Assembly (NCBI GenBank): GCA_009760855.2
Contig: WPIO01000013.1
Span: 4,266,501 to 4,330,500 of the forward strand
Length of the DNA: 64,000 bases
DNA from: Cristatella mucedo
Lineage: Eukaryota > Bryozoa > Phylactolaemata > Cristatellidae
Direction: 5' to 3'
The number at the start of each line of letters is the position of its first letter. Position 1 is the stretch's first letter. The notes below the pieces were generated by a model. It saw only the letters and a program-made list of their open reading frames with translations, searched no databases and was not told the origin of the DNA. Of this stretch, positions 47,304-56,064 are shown one piece after another. The position numbers and the translations under genes were made by a program.

Positions 47304-47391
47304 ATGAGGAGGATGAGGAGCAGGATGAGGAGCAGGAGGAGGAGCAGGAGCAGGTGGAGCAGGAGCAGGAGGAGGAACAGGAGGAACCTGT
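46921..47391. repeat. GGAGCAG minisatellite (purine-rich plus strand)
   Basis: About 470 bases built from GAGGAGCAG, GAGCAG and GAGGTGGAG/GAGAATGAG variants. The plus strand has almost no pyrimidine except single C or T per unit. All three plus frames and two or more minus frames are open (Glu-Gln, Arg-Ser; Leu, Cys-Ser), which proves repeat read-through rather than coding. A short echo (GGAGCAGGAGGAGGAGCAG) reappears at 47972-47990. Confidence 0.95.
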
Positions 47392-47821
47392 TACACATCT
47401 CCATCCGACACAAGAAAAATTCCTGCAGCACAAGTGGATGCACTGCAGCAGAATTTTCTTTGGAGTGTGCTTGGAAGTCGCTGCTGCTTTCGGTATGCAC
47501 ACCTTTGCCCAAATCTCTGCACCTCATGCCACAAAAGTGACAAAGTGAGAAAAAGAAGCACAGAAGTTAGGAGTGAGTCGATGAAGTAACACCTTCGTAA
47601 GTATCGTACAGACGGTAAGAACGAGAGCTTCCCAAATGGGGCAGCCAGCGTAGAGAAGGCATCATTATTGTGCAATAATCACGGAAGAAGCAAGTAAGCA
47701 GGCTCCAAGGTCAGGCCCCCTCCTTAACCGAGCAAAAGTGTGTGTCGCTGACAATATTAAAGTAAAAGATAGGGACAGCTACTGTATTGTGCTTCGAGGA
47801 CCCGAATGCATTAGGACAAAA
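47392..47821. other. Non-coding stretch, nothing recognised
   Basis: Unrecognised sequence between the minisatellite and SINE-B copy 4. Confidence 0.5.
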
Positions 47822-47976
47822 AATGCTAGCTGATTGAACAGCCTCTTTTTGTATAGCGACAGTAGAGCCTTTACGGCTATCACCACTGCTTGCAGTGGCG
47901 ATAAAGGATCGCCCACCGCAGGATTCGAACCCACGAACTCGGGGCCGAGGTCGTGGGTTCGAATCTGAGAGGAGCA
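47822..47976 (-). repeat. SINE-B copy 4 with inverted B-box segment
   Basis: On the minus strand: B box GGGTTCGAATCC (47921-47932), body CGATCCTTTATCGCCACTGC, CTACTGTCGCTATACAAAAA, GAGGCTGTTCAATCAGCTAG, with no long tail. On the 5' side the element does not continue into the usual head. Instead, 47951-47965 is the reverse complement of 47922-47936 (TCGTGGGTTCGAATC), making a hairpin with 15-base arms over the B box. The tRNA-like head and A box are therefore absent. Confidence 0.8.
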
Positions 47977-48546
47977 GGAGGAGGAGCAGTATTTCGAAGC
48001 TGAGACAGGCGTTTACAAACTGGAGCAGTATTTCAGGTTGGCAGCATGGATGTCTGACCATGCTTTGGAGTGCGCGACTGCCCATGAGGGCAGCTGGCAG
48101 CACTGGGTCAAAGGGTCAAAAGGTCAAAGCCCAGCTTCGAGCTCTCTCAGGGTCCTTAGAAGAGGCCAGGGGCAAAGCTGTAGGTGTCGACATGAATAGC
48201 ATGAGGCTTTTCGAGCATGGCATTTAGAGAAGCCCGGCAAGTAGGCAAGCTGCTTATTAAGGAGCAATAATGAAAAGACATCGGCAATGGGCGCAAGCGT
48301 CCACTTTACAGCTTATGACTGATGGGTCAAGATCTAACTGGACCAACGAAAGTGAATTCGTGATCCACGGAGATGAGGAGTTTTTGTCAACCATAGAAAA
48401 GATGACGAGTACCATGCATATTCTTACTGTCTACATTCAGGCATGAGGGTGAAAGTTGGCTTGTTTGGTCGTTTTATCTGGCTAACGGTGACGGAACTCA
48501 TTACCGGGATTATGAATAGGAATGTGTCCCGAGGCATAGTCCAAAA
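47977..48546. other. Non-coding stretch, nothing recognised
   Basis: No feature is recognised beyond the GGAGCAG echo at its left edge. Confidence 0.5.
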
Positions 48547-48692
48547 TGCCGAGCTGGTTTGGTCTAGCGGTTAAGGTGCTCGCCCCGACCTAGGTCTGAC
48601 TGAGGTCGTGGGCTCGAGCCCCGAGGTATATGTGAAGCGCCTGAATAGAGATTACGTTCTCTTGGGGCGCTATATAAATGAATTATAATTAT
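48547..48692 (+). repeat. SINE-A copy 4 (best preserved)
   Basis: Head TGCCGAGCTGGTTTGGTCTA with a canonical A box TGGTCTAGCGGTTAAGG, then B-box region GGTCGTGGGCTCGAGCCCCG, then tail GTGAAGCGCCTGAATAGAGA, CGTTCTCTTGGGGCGCTATA and an AT-rich end. The A-to-B spacing and B box GGCTCGAGCCC fit a Pol III internal promoter. The tail is about 80 percent identical by eye (37 of 46) to the LINE-B 3' stem-loop. Confidence 0.9.
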
Positions 48693-49215
48693 ACATATAA
48701 AATGTTGGGTTGCCGTATGCTAGAGCTCTCGTGGGAAGGCCTACGTTTAGCATACAAATAATGACCCCCAAGAACACTATGAGGCAGCACAGCAATTATT
48801 TGCTGACTCAGGTTCCGAGTCCTTCCTAGGCCGAGCTGATCTCCTGACCTCCTGACCCTACCGAGACCTGACCCTGACCCTGACCCTACCGAGCATCCAC
48901 GTGTCTGCTTCGAGCATTCACTTAGACCCGACAACTGTATTTCCTAGTCTCCAAATAAAAGTTTTGGTCGGCTCAAGTAGTTTTGGGCTGCATAGCTCTG
49001 GATGCTGGCAGAAGGCTGACCGAGTCAATACACAAAGTTATTGAGAACAGGGCAGTCAGACCTGTGCATCTATAACCTCGGTTCTCATTTTAGAAAATAC
49101 TAAAATACCTCATGCATAGAGTTTCTGTACTGATAGACGAACATGAGGTCTGTCGGCTGAGGTGATAGGTGCTCACTGGAGGCATTCATTAGCTTGGTAA
49201 ATATATTTATGTTGC
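48693..49215. other. Non-coding stretch with CTGACC repeats
   Basis: CTGACCCTACCGAG and CTGACCCTGACCCTGACC lie at 48845-48895. Otherwise nothing is recognised. Confidence 0.5.
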
Positions 49216-49218
49216 GTG

Positions 49219-49262
<44 letters not shown>

Positions 49263-49267
49263 TGTGT
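49216..49267. repeat. (GT)n microsatellite
   Basis: About 24 GT units with CG and TT interruptions, directly before the LINE-B endonuclease fragment. Confidence 0.97.
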
Positions 49268-49269
49268 AT

Positions 49270-50653
49270 TTTCTAACGGCATCTTGTAATGCCGAAACGA
49301 CTTCTTACTGGTCTTTCATGATGAAAGCAAGAACCATTCTGACCCACTTAGTGCATACTCAACAGCATTATCTTCTCTTCATACTCCAAGCTCTATCAAC
49401 AGGCGTGGTGGAGTAGCAATTGTGGCCTGCTCCTCGCTGAATTCCAAACAGTTTGGAGTCCCCTCGAAGCAGTCCTTCGAATTACCTGCAGTGACTCCAT
49501 CCAACTGACTGCTGCCAGTGGTGACACTCGTCTAAGGCTCTGTAGATATATTGACTTGCTTTACTTCAGAGTTATCCGATCTCATTTGATCCAGTGTTTC
49601 AGAAATCGTTCGTTCCTCATACTGAGTTATTTCAACATTCATTACGATAACCCAATCGACACGTGCGGAATTTTGCTCTTTGACTGATTCTGATACTGAT
49701 GCTGATTCTCTTTCTCTAGTGGCTCATGGTCATGGTCCACTCAGGTCAACGGTCGCCCTCTCGATCAGCAATGTACTAGGCTTTCAACTCCTGCTATTAA
49801 CAATTTCGGTACAACCGACCATATGAGGATCTCTATCTATCTCTACCTCTCTCGCTCAAAAAATGTCTGCGAAATGTGAAACCTTAAAAATCTTGACATT
49901 GTAGGTGCTTGCAAAAAAACATCTTCCTTTGCCACTTCTGCTTTATCCTCCAGGTGATCCACACTTATTGGGTAGAATGTTTCAAAAACGATGCATGCCA
50001 GTGTTCGCTCGTCTGACTCTGACTTAGGGAGCTACACAAATTAAATATTTTTATATCACAAATGCACAATCCAAAAACGCTGATGCCGACCATCACATCA
50101 ACCAGCATCTCCCTAACCGCACCCCATTCAGCACCATACCTAGTGATCCTTGCGATGATCTGGCCGATAGTTTTTCTAGCTCCTTTATGACAGAGGGATC
50201 ATAAAGTCCATCCCCAAGATTACAGCCTCTCTGAAGCCTCAACCTGCTCCCTCTTCCTCAACGTCCTTCACATTCAAGCCTGCCCCTACTACCCTCATCT
50301 GCTTATGCACTGACACTGTGTGTTAACACTAACCAATTGAAATGCTTCCCTTCTAGTAGATGTACAGAGCATTCAGGTCTCTGTTAGGGTAGTACACAAA
50401 TGCCTCTTAACGACTACTATCTCAAAGTGTATCTCCTAATCTATAAGAGTAACTACTAGCATTCCAGACCTACTGTTCTCCTTTTGAGATGCCTAGAGAT
50501 TTATTGCTCACACGCATAACTATCAGTAAATCTGCCCTTAGCCTTACATTCAGTTCTAGAATCTTTTTAATGGGCTATTGTCATGTCACTTATTAAGAAG
50601 TCGACACTAGACAATGAGAACTCACTGGGTTACTATCCGAGTTGCTTTGTTCA
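49270..50653 (+). mobile_element. LINE-B, endonuclease to RT start, degenerate
   Basis: Frames read through APE-type endonuclease text: SINRRGGVAIVACSS near 49395-49440, RSFLILSYFNIHYDNPIDT near 49605-49660 (the degraded GDFN.H.D.P block), and GPLRSTVALSIS-like text. The linker ends in FKPAPTTLI at 50272-50299. A foreign LINE 3' end follows (50300-50418). RT N-terminal text resumes at 50419 (ISKCIS, then CCTTTTGAGATGCCTAGAGA), through KKSTLDNEN to about 50640-50653. The rest of the RT is missing. It aligns section by section with 39030-40912. Confidence 0.75.
50300..50418 (+). mobile_element. LINE 3' end inserted in LINE-B at the same site as at 40338
   Basis: TGCTTATGCACTGACACTGT, AACACTAACCAATTGAAATG, CTTCCCTTCTAGTAGATGTA and a degraded stem-loop region align with the 3' UTR at 55095-55215 (CACCAACTAATTGACACGCT, CTTTCAAGCCTATGTACATT). 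It interrupts the host LINE-B at the codons LI|S, flanked by ATCT on both sides (50297-50300 and 50419-50422). The insertion point matches that of the LINE-A insert at 40338, within a base or two. Confidence 0.65.
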
Positions 50654-50761
50654 CTGACTCCATCAGAATCTTCACCCTCGGCACTACTTCCATGGTCGCC
50701 GGAGTCCTTCGTCGATGCTTGTGTGATGAGCTGCATTACCATTTCATCGATTTCCTTCTTC
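50626..50761 (-). CDS. Candidate host exon (minus strand), with a partner at 50947-50989
   Basis: Read on the minus strand, a T-rich tract ending TGTATGTATCAG is followed by a 136-base open stretch and then GTGAGT, a strong donor. It reads KKEIDEMVMQLITQAS, KDSGDHGSSAEGEDSDGV, SEQSNSDSNP: acidic, Ser-rich, not repeat-like. 185 bases upstream, 50989-50947 ends in GTAAGG (donor) and in one phase reads EARRSEFSSIHSR, joining in frame through a split Arg codon. I do not recognise the protein. A warning: LINE-B similarity may extend to about 50653, which would overlap the end of this exon. Other exons were not found. Confidence 0.25.
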
Positions 50762-51164
50762 CTGATACATACAAATAATAATAAATAAAACTATACAAAC
50801 AAGGGCCAACAGCAGCACCGATGCTGTACCAACAGACATAAGCAAGCGTTAGAGGCCACTGACTAAGCTGGATGACCTGCAGGTAAACAGATCAGCTGAG
50901 AGGCTGAAACTCAGAATGATGCCAACAGAGTAACCCTTTACCTTACCTCCGCGAATGGATTGAGCTAAATTCTGATCGCCGAGCCTCATCTAAGACAGCG
51001 AGTCACTCTTCGATAAGCTGCTCAGCAAGTCATAGCTGATTGAATGTATTTCATGAGCTTTAACGGTGACTGGTGAAGAGGCCTGACTAGTACGTTGCTT
51101 CACACCGGTACAGTTGATATCGTGCATATCGCCGGCAGCCTCAGCTCGGAATCAAAATGAGGTC
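50762..51164. other. Possible intron and flank
   Basis: Contains the putative 185-base intron (50762-50946) and small exon (50947-50989). The rest is unrecognised. Confidence 0.3.
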
Positions 51165-51692
51165 AACCCAGTTTTAAAAAAATGACCTCTTGCTAGATGT
51201 GCACATTCAGAGTCAAGGCTGCGACATATATAATACTGCATAAACTCAGGCGTGCTTGATATGGGTACCACCGATTATTAGTCTATAATTAGTCAATAAT
51301 TAGTCGACTGATGTGTGCCATACAATCTAATCATATGTATCCCTCTCCCTCCCTCTCCTCTCTCTCTCCTCCTTCTATAATTGCATCTTACTGAATATGC
51401 AAAAACATGCTTACAGTCGGTGCAAAACTCTGCAACTGGAATTGTCTGTCGAGAACATCGCAACTGCCATATTACACTACTCCTTGCCGACCTGCGCTGA
51501 CCCCAACAGCAGCAGTATCATGATCTTAAGGTTCTGTCATTCACTTTTAGATTCTTTCCTTCTCTTGCTCAGGCCTACTTATCGGACATACTTCCTCATC
51601 AGGCTTTCCCATCGTATGACACGCTGCTTTTACTCTCGTCCTTTAGCTATGCTTCTACCCAAATCCTTTCAATGTGTGTGTATATGTATGTA

Positions 51693-51725
<33 letters not shown>

Positions 51726-51840
51726 ATTCTATTAAATATTTTGGAAACCATGCCCTCAGCCCCTAGTTAGGAACATGCCACCGACAACATCCCTTAACTT
51801 GAATTTAAAAACTAAGTAACAAAACCAACTTGTTTCTCAC
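51165..51840 (+). mobile_element. Degenerate LINE-B 3' portion
   Basis: 51170-51270 echoes the block after motif D (NDLLLDVHIQS, then TQACL). A foreign 120-base piece with CT-rich and TAATTAGTC text follows. 51395-51640 reads LQSVQNSATGIVCREHRNCH, ITLLLADLR and HSLLDSFLLLLRPTYRTY in shifting frames, matching the C-terminal domain. A GT-rich microsatellite (51674-51725) interrupts it. There is no clear stem-loop or ATT tail. Confidence 0.68.
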
Positions 51841-52124
51841 AGCATTTGCTTCGTCCATGGGAATTTTTTTATGCTGTTGTGCAAGGTGCAAAAATTTCGC
51901 ATGCCAGATAATCAATCAGTTGGTTTGTAAGCTTTCTTTCCTGCTTATTCGGCCTAAAAAGAGCAGCAATTCTCTTCAGGAGCAGCACAAATATACCTTC
52001 TTTAATTATTATATGAATGCCGCTCTTTCCCAATGCATTTAAAATAGAAAAACAAATAAATTTCATAACTAATCGCATGCATAGAGAGCACACACCTCGG
52101 TCTTTGCTCCGGGAGCGCGCTCCT
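51841..52124. other. Non-coding stretch, nothing recognised
   Basis: AT-rich; no feature recognised. Confidence 0.5.
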
Positions 52125-52220
52125 CATGACCTTCGTGAGGTAGTGGTTCATGACCTTCGTGAGGTCGTGGTTCATGACCTTCGTAAGGTCGTGGTTCATG
52201 ACCTTCGTGAGGTCGTGGCT
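52125..52220. repeat. Four 24-base tandem units from a SINE-B
   Basis: CATGACCTTCGTGAGGTCGT plus GGTT repeats at 52125, 52149, 52173 and 52197 with one or two substitutions each. Each unit holds a small hairpin (GACCT ... AGGTC) and the beginning of the SINE-B B-box region. The last unit flows directly into the SINE-B body, so the array is an internal expansion of the SINE. Confidence 0.92.
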
Positions 52221-52322
52221 TCGAGTTCTGCAGTAGGTGATTTATTATTTTCCCCTGCAAGCCGTGGTCATAGCCTTGAAGGCTCTCCAGCCACTATTAA
52301 AGAGGCTGTTAAGTCAGCTAAC
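52205..52322 (+). repeat. SINE-B copy 5
   Basis: GGTCGTGGCTTCGAGTTCTG (B-box region), CAGTAGGTGATTTATTATTT, AGCCTTGAAGGCTCTCCAGC and AGAGGCTGTTAAGTCAGCTA align with 55670-55770. The usual head is replaced by the 24-base array upstream. Confidence 0.72.
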
Positions 52323-53183
52323 CTTTTTCGTTCTTCTTTCTTAGAGAGCTGTTATGCATAGGTATTGTATTCAGTGCACGTTGCAGCAGCCTGCATTTTT
52401 CATGAGTTCACTGTGAGAAGCAGCCCCCCCAGTGGCTAACGCATTAGCATTCGGTCAAAAAAGTATAGCAGGCGTTAGATATCTGGTACCACTGTGCGAA
52501 TAAGCACAATGGCTGAGCACCTTCTCGGAGCCGTGACGTAGCAAGTGCATCAAGTTCCGTTCCAACGTGGCCACGTTTCCTTTTTGGAAAAATTCGAGTG
52601 CCCAAAACCGTCGGGGTTAGCACATGCTTTGTGTGCAAGCTAACAAGGCAGCCAACAAAAACAGACAACATAACATCCCTCAGTTCGGCCTCGCCCTACT
52701 CTGCATAATGTTGCTCGAGTACAGCCGAAATTCACGAATCTTCTTAAGATCAGTATATCGAGGAACAAAATTGAACAGGCAGCATCAGAAAACAGCTCTA
52801 GATTGCTCCATAGATTCCTTGCCTAAAAAGTACATACCTTTCACAGGGCATCATTTGATAGCACTCTGTTAGTAGCTGTTACCATACTAGACTAGCTGAA
52901 ATGGTGGCGATGGACAAGTAGCCATTGTAGTAGTCACGTGACGTAAGTTGAGATTCTGGCCAAAGATATCGATTCTACGGCTAGTGGCAATAATAATTTA
53001 GAGCCAAGTCAAATGCGTTTGGATTACACAGCTTAACAAGAACCTGGAGGCCTTGTAACACCAAATTTCCGGCAGGTTTTAGTGTGTACTGACAAAAAAG
53101 GTTCACAAAAACGAAGGAGCAAGCTAAGTTCAATGCCAAGTCAATTCCAGCAGGTTCACAAGTGGTGCAGGAAAAGACCATGC

Positions 53184-53186
<3 letters not shown>
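52323..53186. other. Non-coding stretch, nothing recognised
   Basis: No gene or element is recognisable. Confidence 0.5.
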
Positions 53187-53232
<46 letters not shown>

Positions 53233-54028
53233 CACTTGATCAAGTGCCCTCAGAGAACCCATTCTCTTTCTAGGTGCTTCACATTTGCTGCAAAGGGAAA
53301 CGTGATTGAATGGTGAGTTATATCATGCTTGATAAACATGAATACCATAGTTAGGAGTGACATGCACAGGGTCACCATGCAAGTGTGGTTAGTGGCAGCA
53401 TGCACAGTGTCAGCATACATAAGCACATTAAGGACGAATCACAGGGACCCGCTAAATGCTCTCCAAAATACCCCAATTAAGTTCTTTTTATATGTGGTCA
53501 ACTCAGGGGATGTTGTGACGCAAGTCGGGAGTGAGTTCCACGCTTTGGGAGCACACGAACTAAATGCACTGTCTCCAAAGGATTTGAGGTTTGTACGAGG
53601 TATTGGTAAACTGTTGGATTCCTAAAGCAGGTAGTACGATGCTTGGCCTGGTGGGGGAGTAGATCTGAGAGCCAAAGAATGAAGTGACCTAAAAGTGAGT
53701 GGCAAAACCTTGAAGTCAATCCGTTGCTTGACTGGGAGCCAGTGCAGGTCGGCGAGAAGTGGTGTGATGTGACAACTGCATCGCTCACGACAAACAAGCC
53801 TAGCTGCAGAGCTTTGCACCAGCTGTAATCGCGTGATCGCACATGCCGGTAGGCCAGCAAGCAGTGAGTTGCAGAAGTCAAGAAGGAATGTCACAAATGC
53901 ATGGACCAACTTAGACGTGGTATCCTTATCTAAACAAGCCCGAATTTTATCAATTTTATGTAACTGAAAGTAGGCATACTTGATTGTGGAGCTGATGTGG
54001 TCGTCTAACGAGAGGTCCCTTTCGAACA
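53187..54028 (-). mobile_element. LINE-B 3' half with (ATT)n tail (minus)
   Basis: On the minus strand: FERDLSLDDHISSTIKYAYF, DTTSKLVHAFVTFLLDFCNS, LLAGLPACAITRLQLVQSSA, HITPLLADLHWLPVKQRIDF, then PKRGTHSRLASQHP in a shifted frame, the 3' UTR, stem-loop and 15 ATT units (AAT on plus at 53187-53232). It has nearly the same start point as the copy at 43763. The frame is broken in the middle (about 53640). Confidence 0.87.
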
Positions 54029-54934
54029 ATTCTTGTCCTGGTGTTTAATACAGCCTTGTGCATGGCAGCAAGTTTCGCATGGCTACTACTTGGAAGGGCA
54101 ACATGCACCACTTACTAACCAACAAAGTTGGTTTCAACCAGCCAGACCCAGAGTCATGCAACCGTCAATCCTGATCAACTAATTCGGTGTCGTTTATGCA
54201 TAGAGACTGCTAAACAGCAGCTCTTAATATTTACATTCCATATAAATGTTTTGAGATATTTCCGGTCTGAGAAGGATTAGAGTTTGTATGTTTTTGGGCT
54301 TAGGATTTAGGATTTGCTGGTGGCTACCACTTTGAACTTCCTGCTAAGGGCACGATGCCCATTGCAGAAAGTTGGCTGCTGTCCCTAATACATGACAAGA
54401 GACTGGCCAAAGGCACACTTGTCACTTGGCCCTCAAATCAGAAGGGAAGCATGTGCTTAAACGCCCCTTTCTTCCTTCAATAAGTTGGATGCAAAGTAAC
54501 GGAGCACCTAGCCTCCCCAAGCCAACTTCTTCAATCACGATCTCGACCGATATTCAATGCACTTATGTATTTATTATTTATTGATTATTTACATTTATTA
54601 TCAATGCACTTATGCCAGTCGGCTGATTTCACCTCAATCCGATGGCAAGAGACTGTACATGCACCCACTACAACAACCTTAAGGAAATCGATGAGCAAGG
54701 GTAAAGAAGCCTGAGAAGCGATCACGAACGCCACGAAAAAGTCCAGCAAATACTTGGCGTCAGCATGATTCCTTCCTAGTGCATGCATTTCAGAGGACTG
54801 CGGCCACGAAGGCAATCTGGGTTTTGCCAAGCTGTCGTGATCCGCGTTGCTAGCTAAAAAGCAGATACACCACATGTGAGTGCACACATCTGCACCAGCA
54901 AATGCTACCCGAAATAATGTGTCACTATGTTCAA
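54029..54934. other. Non-coding stretch, nothing recognised
   Basis: No gene is recognised. The 100-codon minus frame at 54585-54887 has no known motif. Confidence 0.5.
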
Positions 54935-55228
54935 ACTGAAAATCCCGAGACTGCGCCTTCAGTTCCTATGCTCACAATGACTGGAACTCACTACCGACTG
55001 ATGGCACATCTCCTGAACTTAATGACATTAAACAAGAACCGGAAAAAAATCTGCCGGTTCCTCACAGCATTTTCACTCCATCCGTGAATTGTCCTTAGCA
55101 TGCTTATAAGGGCTGAAATTGTACATGTTATCACCAACTAATTGACACGCTTCCTTTCAAGCCTATGTACATTGCCTAGAAGGTATTTAGTTCCTCGGTG
55201 AGCTAGAAAAATACTTTATCACTATTAG

Positions 55229-55230
<2 letters not shown>
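54935..55230 (+). mobile_element. Diverged LINE-B relative, 3' end
   Basis: Broken frames read YAHND.NSLPTDGTSPELND and KNLPVPHSIF at the GDRAFS.YAP.WNSLP position. A 3' UTR (CACCAACTAATTGACACGCT) follows, then a weak stem-loop (GCCTAGAAGGTATTTAGTTC) and TTTATCACTATTAGTATT. The same subfamily supplied the insert at 50300-50418. The tail leads into a long AT repeat. Confidence 0.68.

Positions 55231-55303
<73 letters not shown>
55231..55303. repeat. (AT)n microsatellite
   Basis: About 36 AT units, immediately after the LINE tail at 55230; probably seeded by that tail. Confidence 0.98.
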
Positions 55304-55306
<3 letters not shown>

Positions 55307-55609
55307 TTATATATAGTATATTAGTATTATTACATTCTGGCCGGGGGTGTGGCTACCCCCAAAGGCCAGCACTGTGTGGGCGTTTTCTCTGCAGGCTGAA
55401 CAGCAATTTGTGCTCAATGTGCTTTCCAGCACACGCAGGCGGAACTGGCATTGCTCGTACAACGTTACACGTGGCTTATCTCATCATAAGCAGCAAAGCT
55501 GAGAACTCCCCATGACGATGGCACACTTTCCAAGTCATATCCCAACGCATTGTTGAATGTTTCTGGACTCACTTATATGACGTTTGCAAAGCAGAAAGGT
55601 TGTGAAGTC
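55304..55609. other. Non-coding stretch, nothing recognised
   Basis: Unrecognised. Confidence 0.5.
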
Positions 55610-55770
55610 CCTTGGTCTTAGCCCAAGGGTAAGGTGCTCACTCTTCACGACCCAGGTCGCGGGTCCGAGCTCTGCAGTAGGGCGATCCTTTATTGCCCAC
55701 TGCCATTACTGGCTATAGCCGCAAAGGCTCTTCTGCCACCCTACAAACGAGGCTGTTGAATCAGCTAATG
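55610..55770 (+). repeat. SINE-B copy 6
   Basis: Head CCTTGGTCTTAGCCCAAGGG with GTAAGGTGCTCACTC, hairpin region CACGACCCAGGTCGCGGGTC, then CGAGCTCTGCAGTAGGGCGA, TCCTTTATTGCCCACTGCCA, CTTCTGCCACCCTACAAACG and AGGCTGTTGAATCAGCTAAT. The B box is GGTCCGAGCTC, degraded from GGTTCGATTCC. The tail is missing. Confidence 0.78.
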
Positions 55771-56064
55771 TGCAACTGCTTTTAAAGTAAAGACCCTCGT
55801 TTTCAGTGCTACGATGAGATGCCCACGCGAGACTGCCGAAGCAAGAATGGCCGAGTACCGATCACTGAAGTGCTGGGGGATTGCCATCGGATTGCTTCTG
55901 GGCTCTGAGGACATTCTGTCCGGCTAGTTCTGAGGCGAGCTTGGCTAGTGATGTTCTGAGGCGAGTTCGGCAAGTATACCTCTCCTAGCGCCATTTTCTG
56001 CTAAAGCATGAAACAAGGGCCCCGGTCATGCTCTGCAACTCATAACCAGGTGACTCAGGTGACA
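55771..56064. other. Non-coding stretch, nothing recognised
   Basis: GTTCTGAGGCGAG is duplicated at about 55928 and 55953. Otherwise unrecognised. Confidence 0.5.

Noticed and set aside
46865-47540. Poly-Leu (220 codons), Arg-Ser and Glu-Gln frames resembling transmembrane or SR proteins
   Set aside because: All derive from the GGAGCAG array in different frames and strands.
48547-48625. Possible functional tRNA gene in SINE-A
   Set aside because: Same reason: A and B boxes only, repeated seven times with a LINE-like tail.
48845-48895. CTGACC repeats as an interstitial telomere
   Set aside because: Only a few imperfect units (CTGACCC), not a known telomere repeat such as TTAGGG.
52125-52220. 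CRISPR-like array of 24-base units
   Set aside because: There are no spacers; units are directly adjacent and derive from a SINE in a eukaryotic context.
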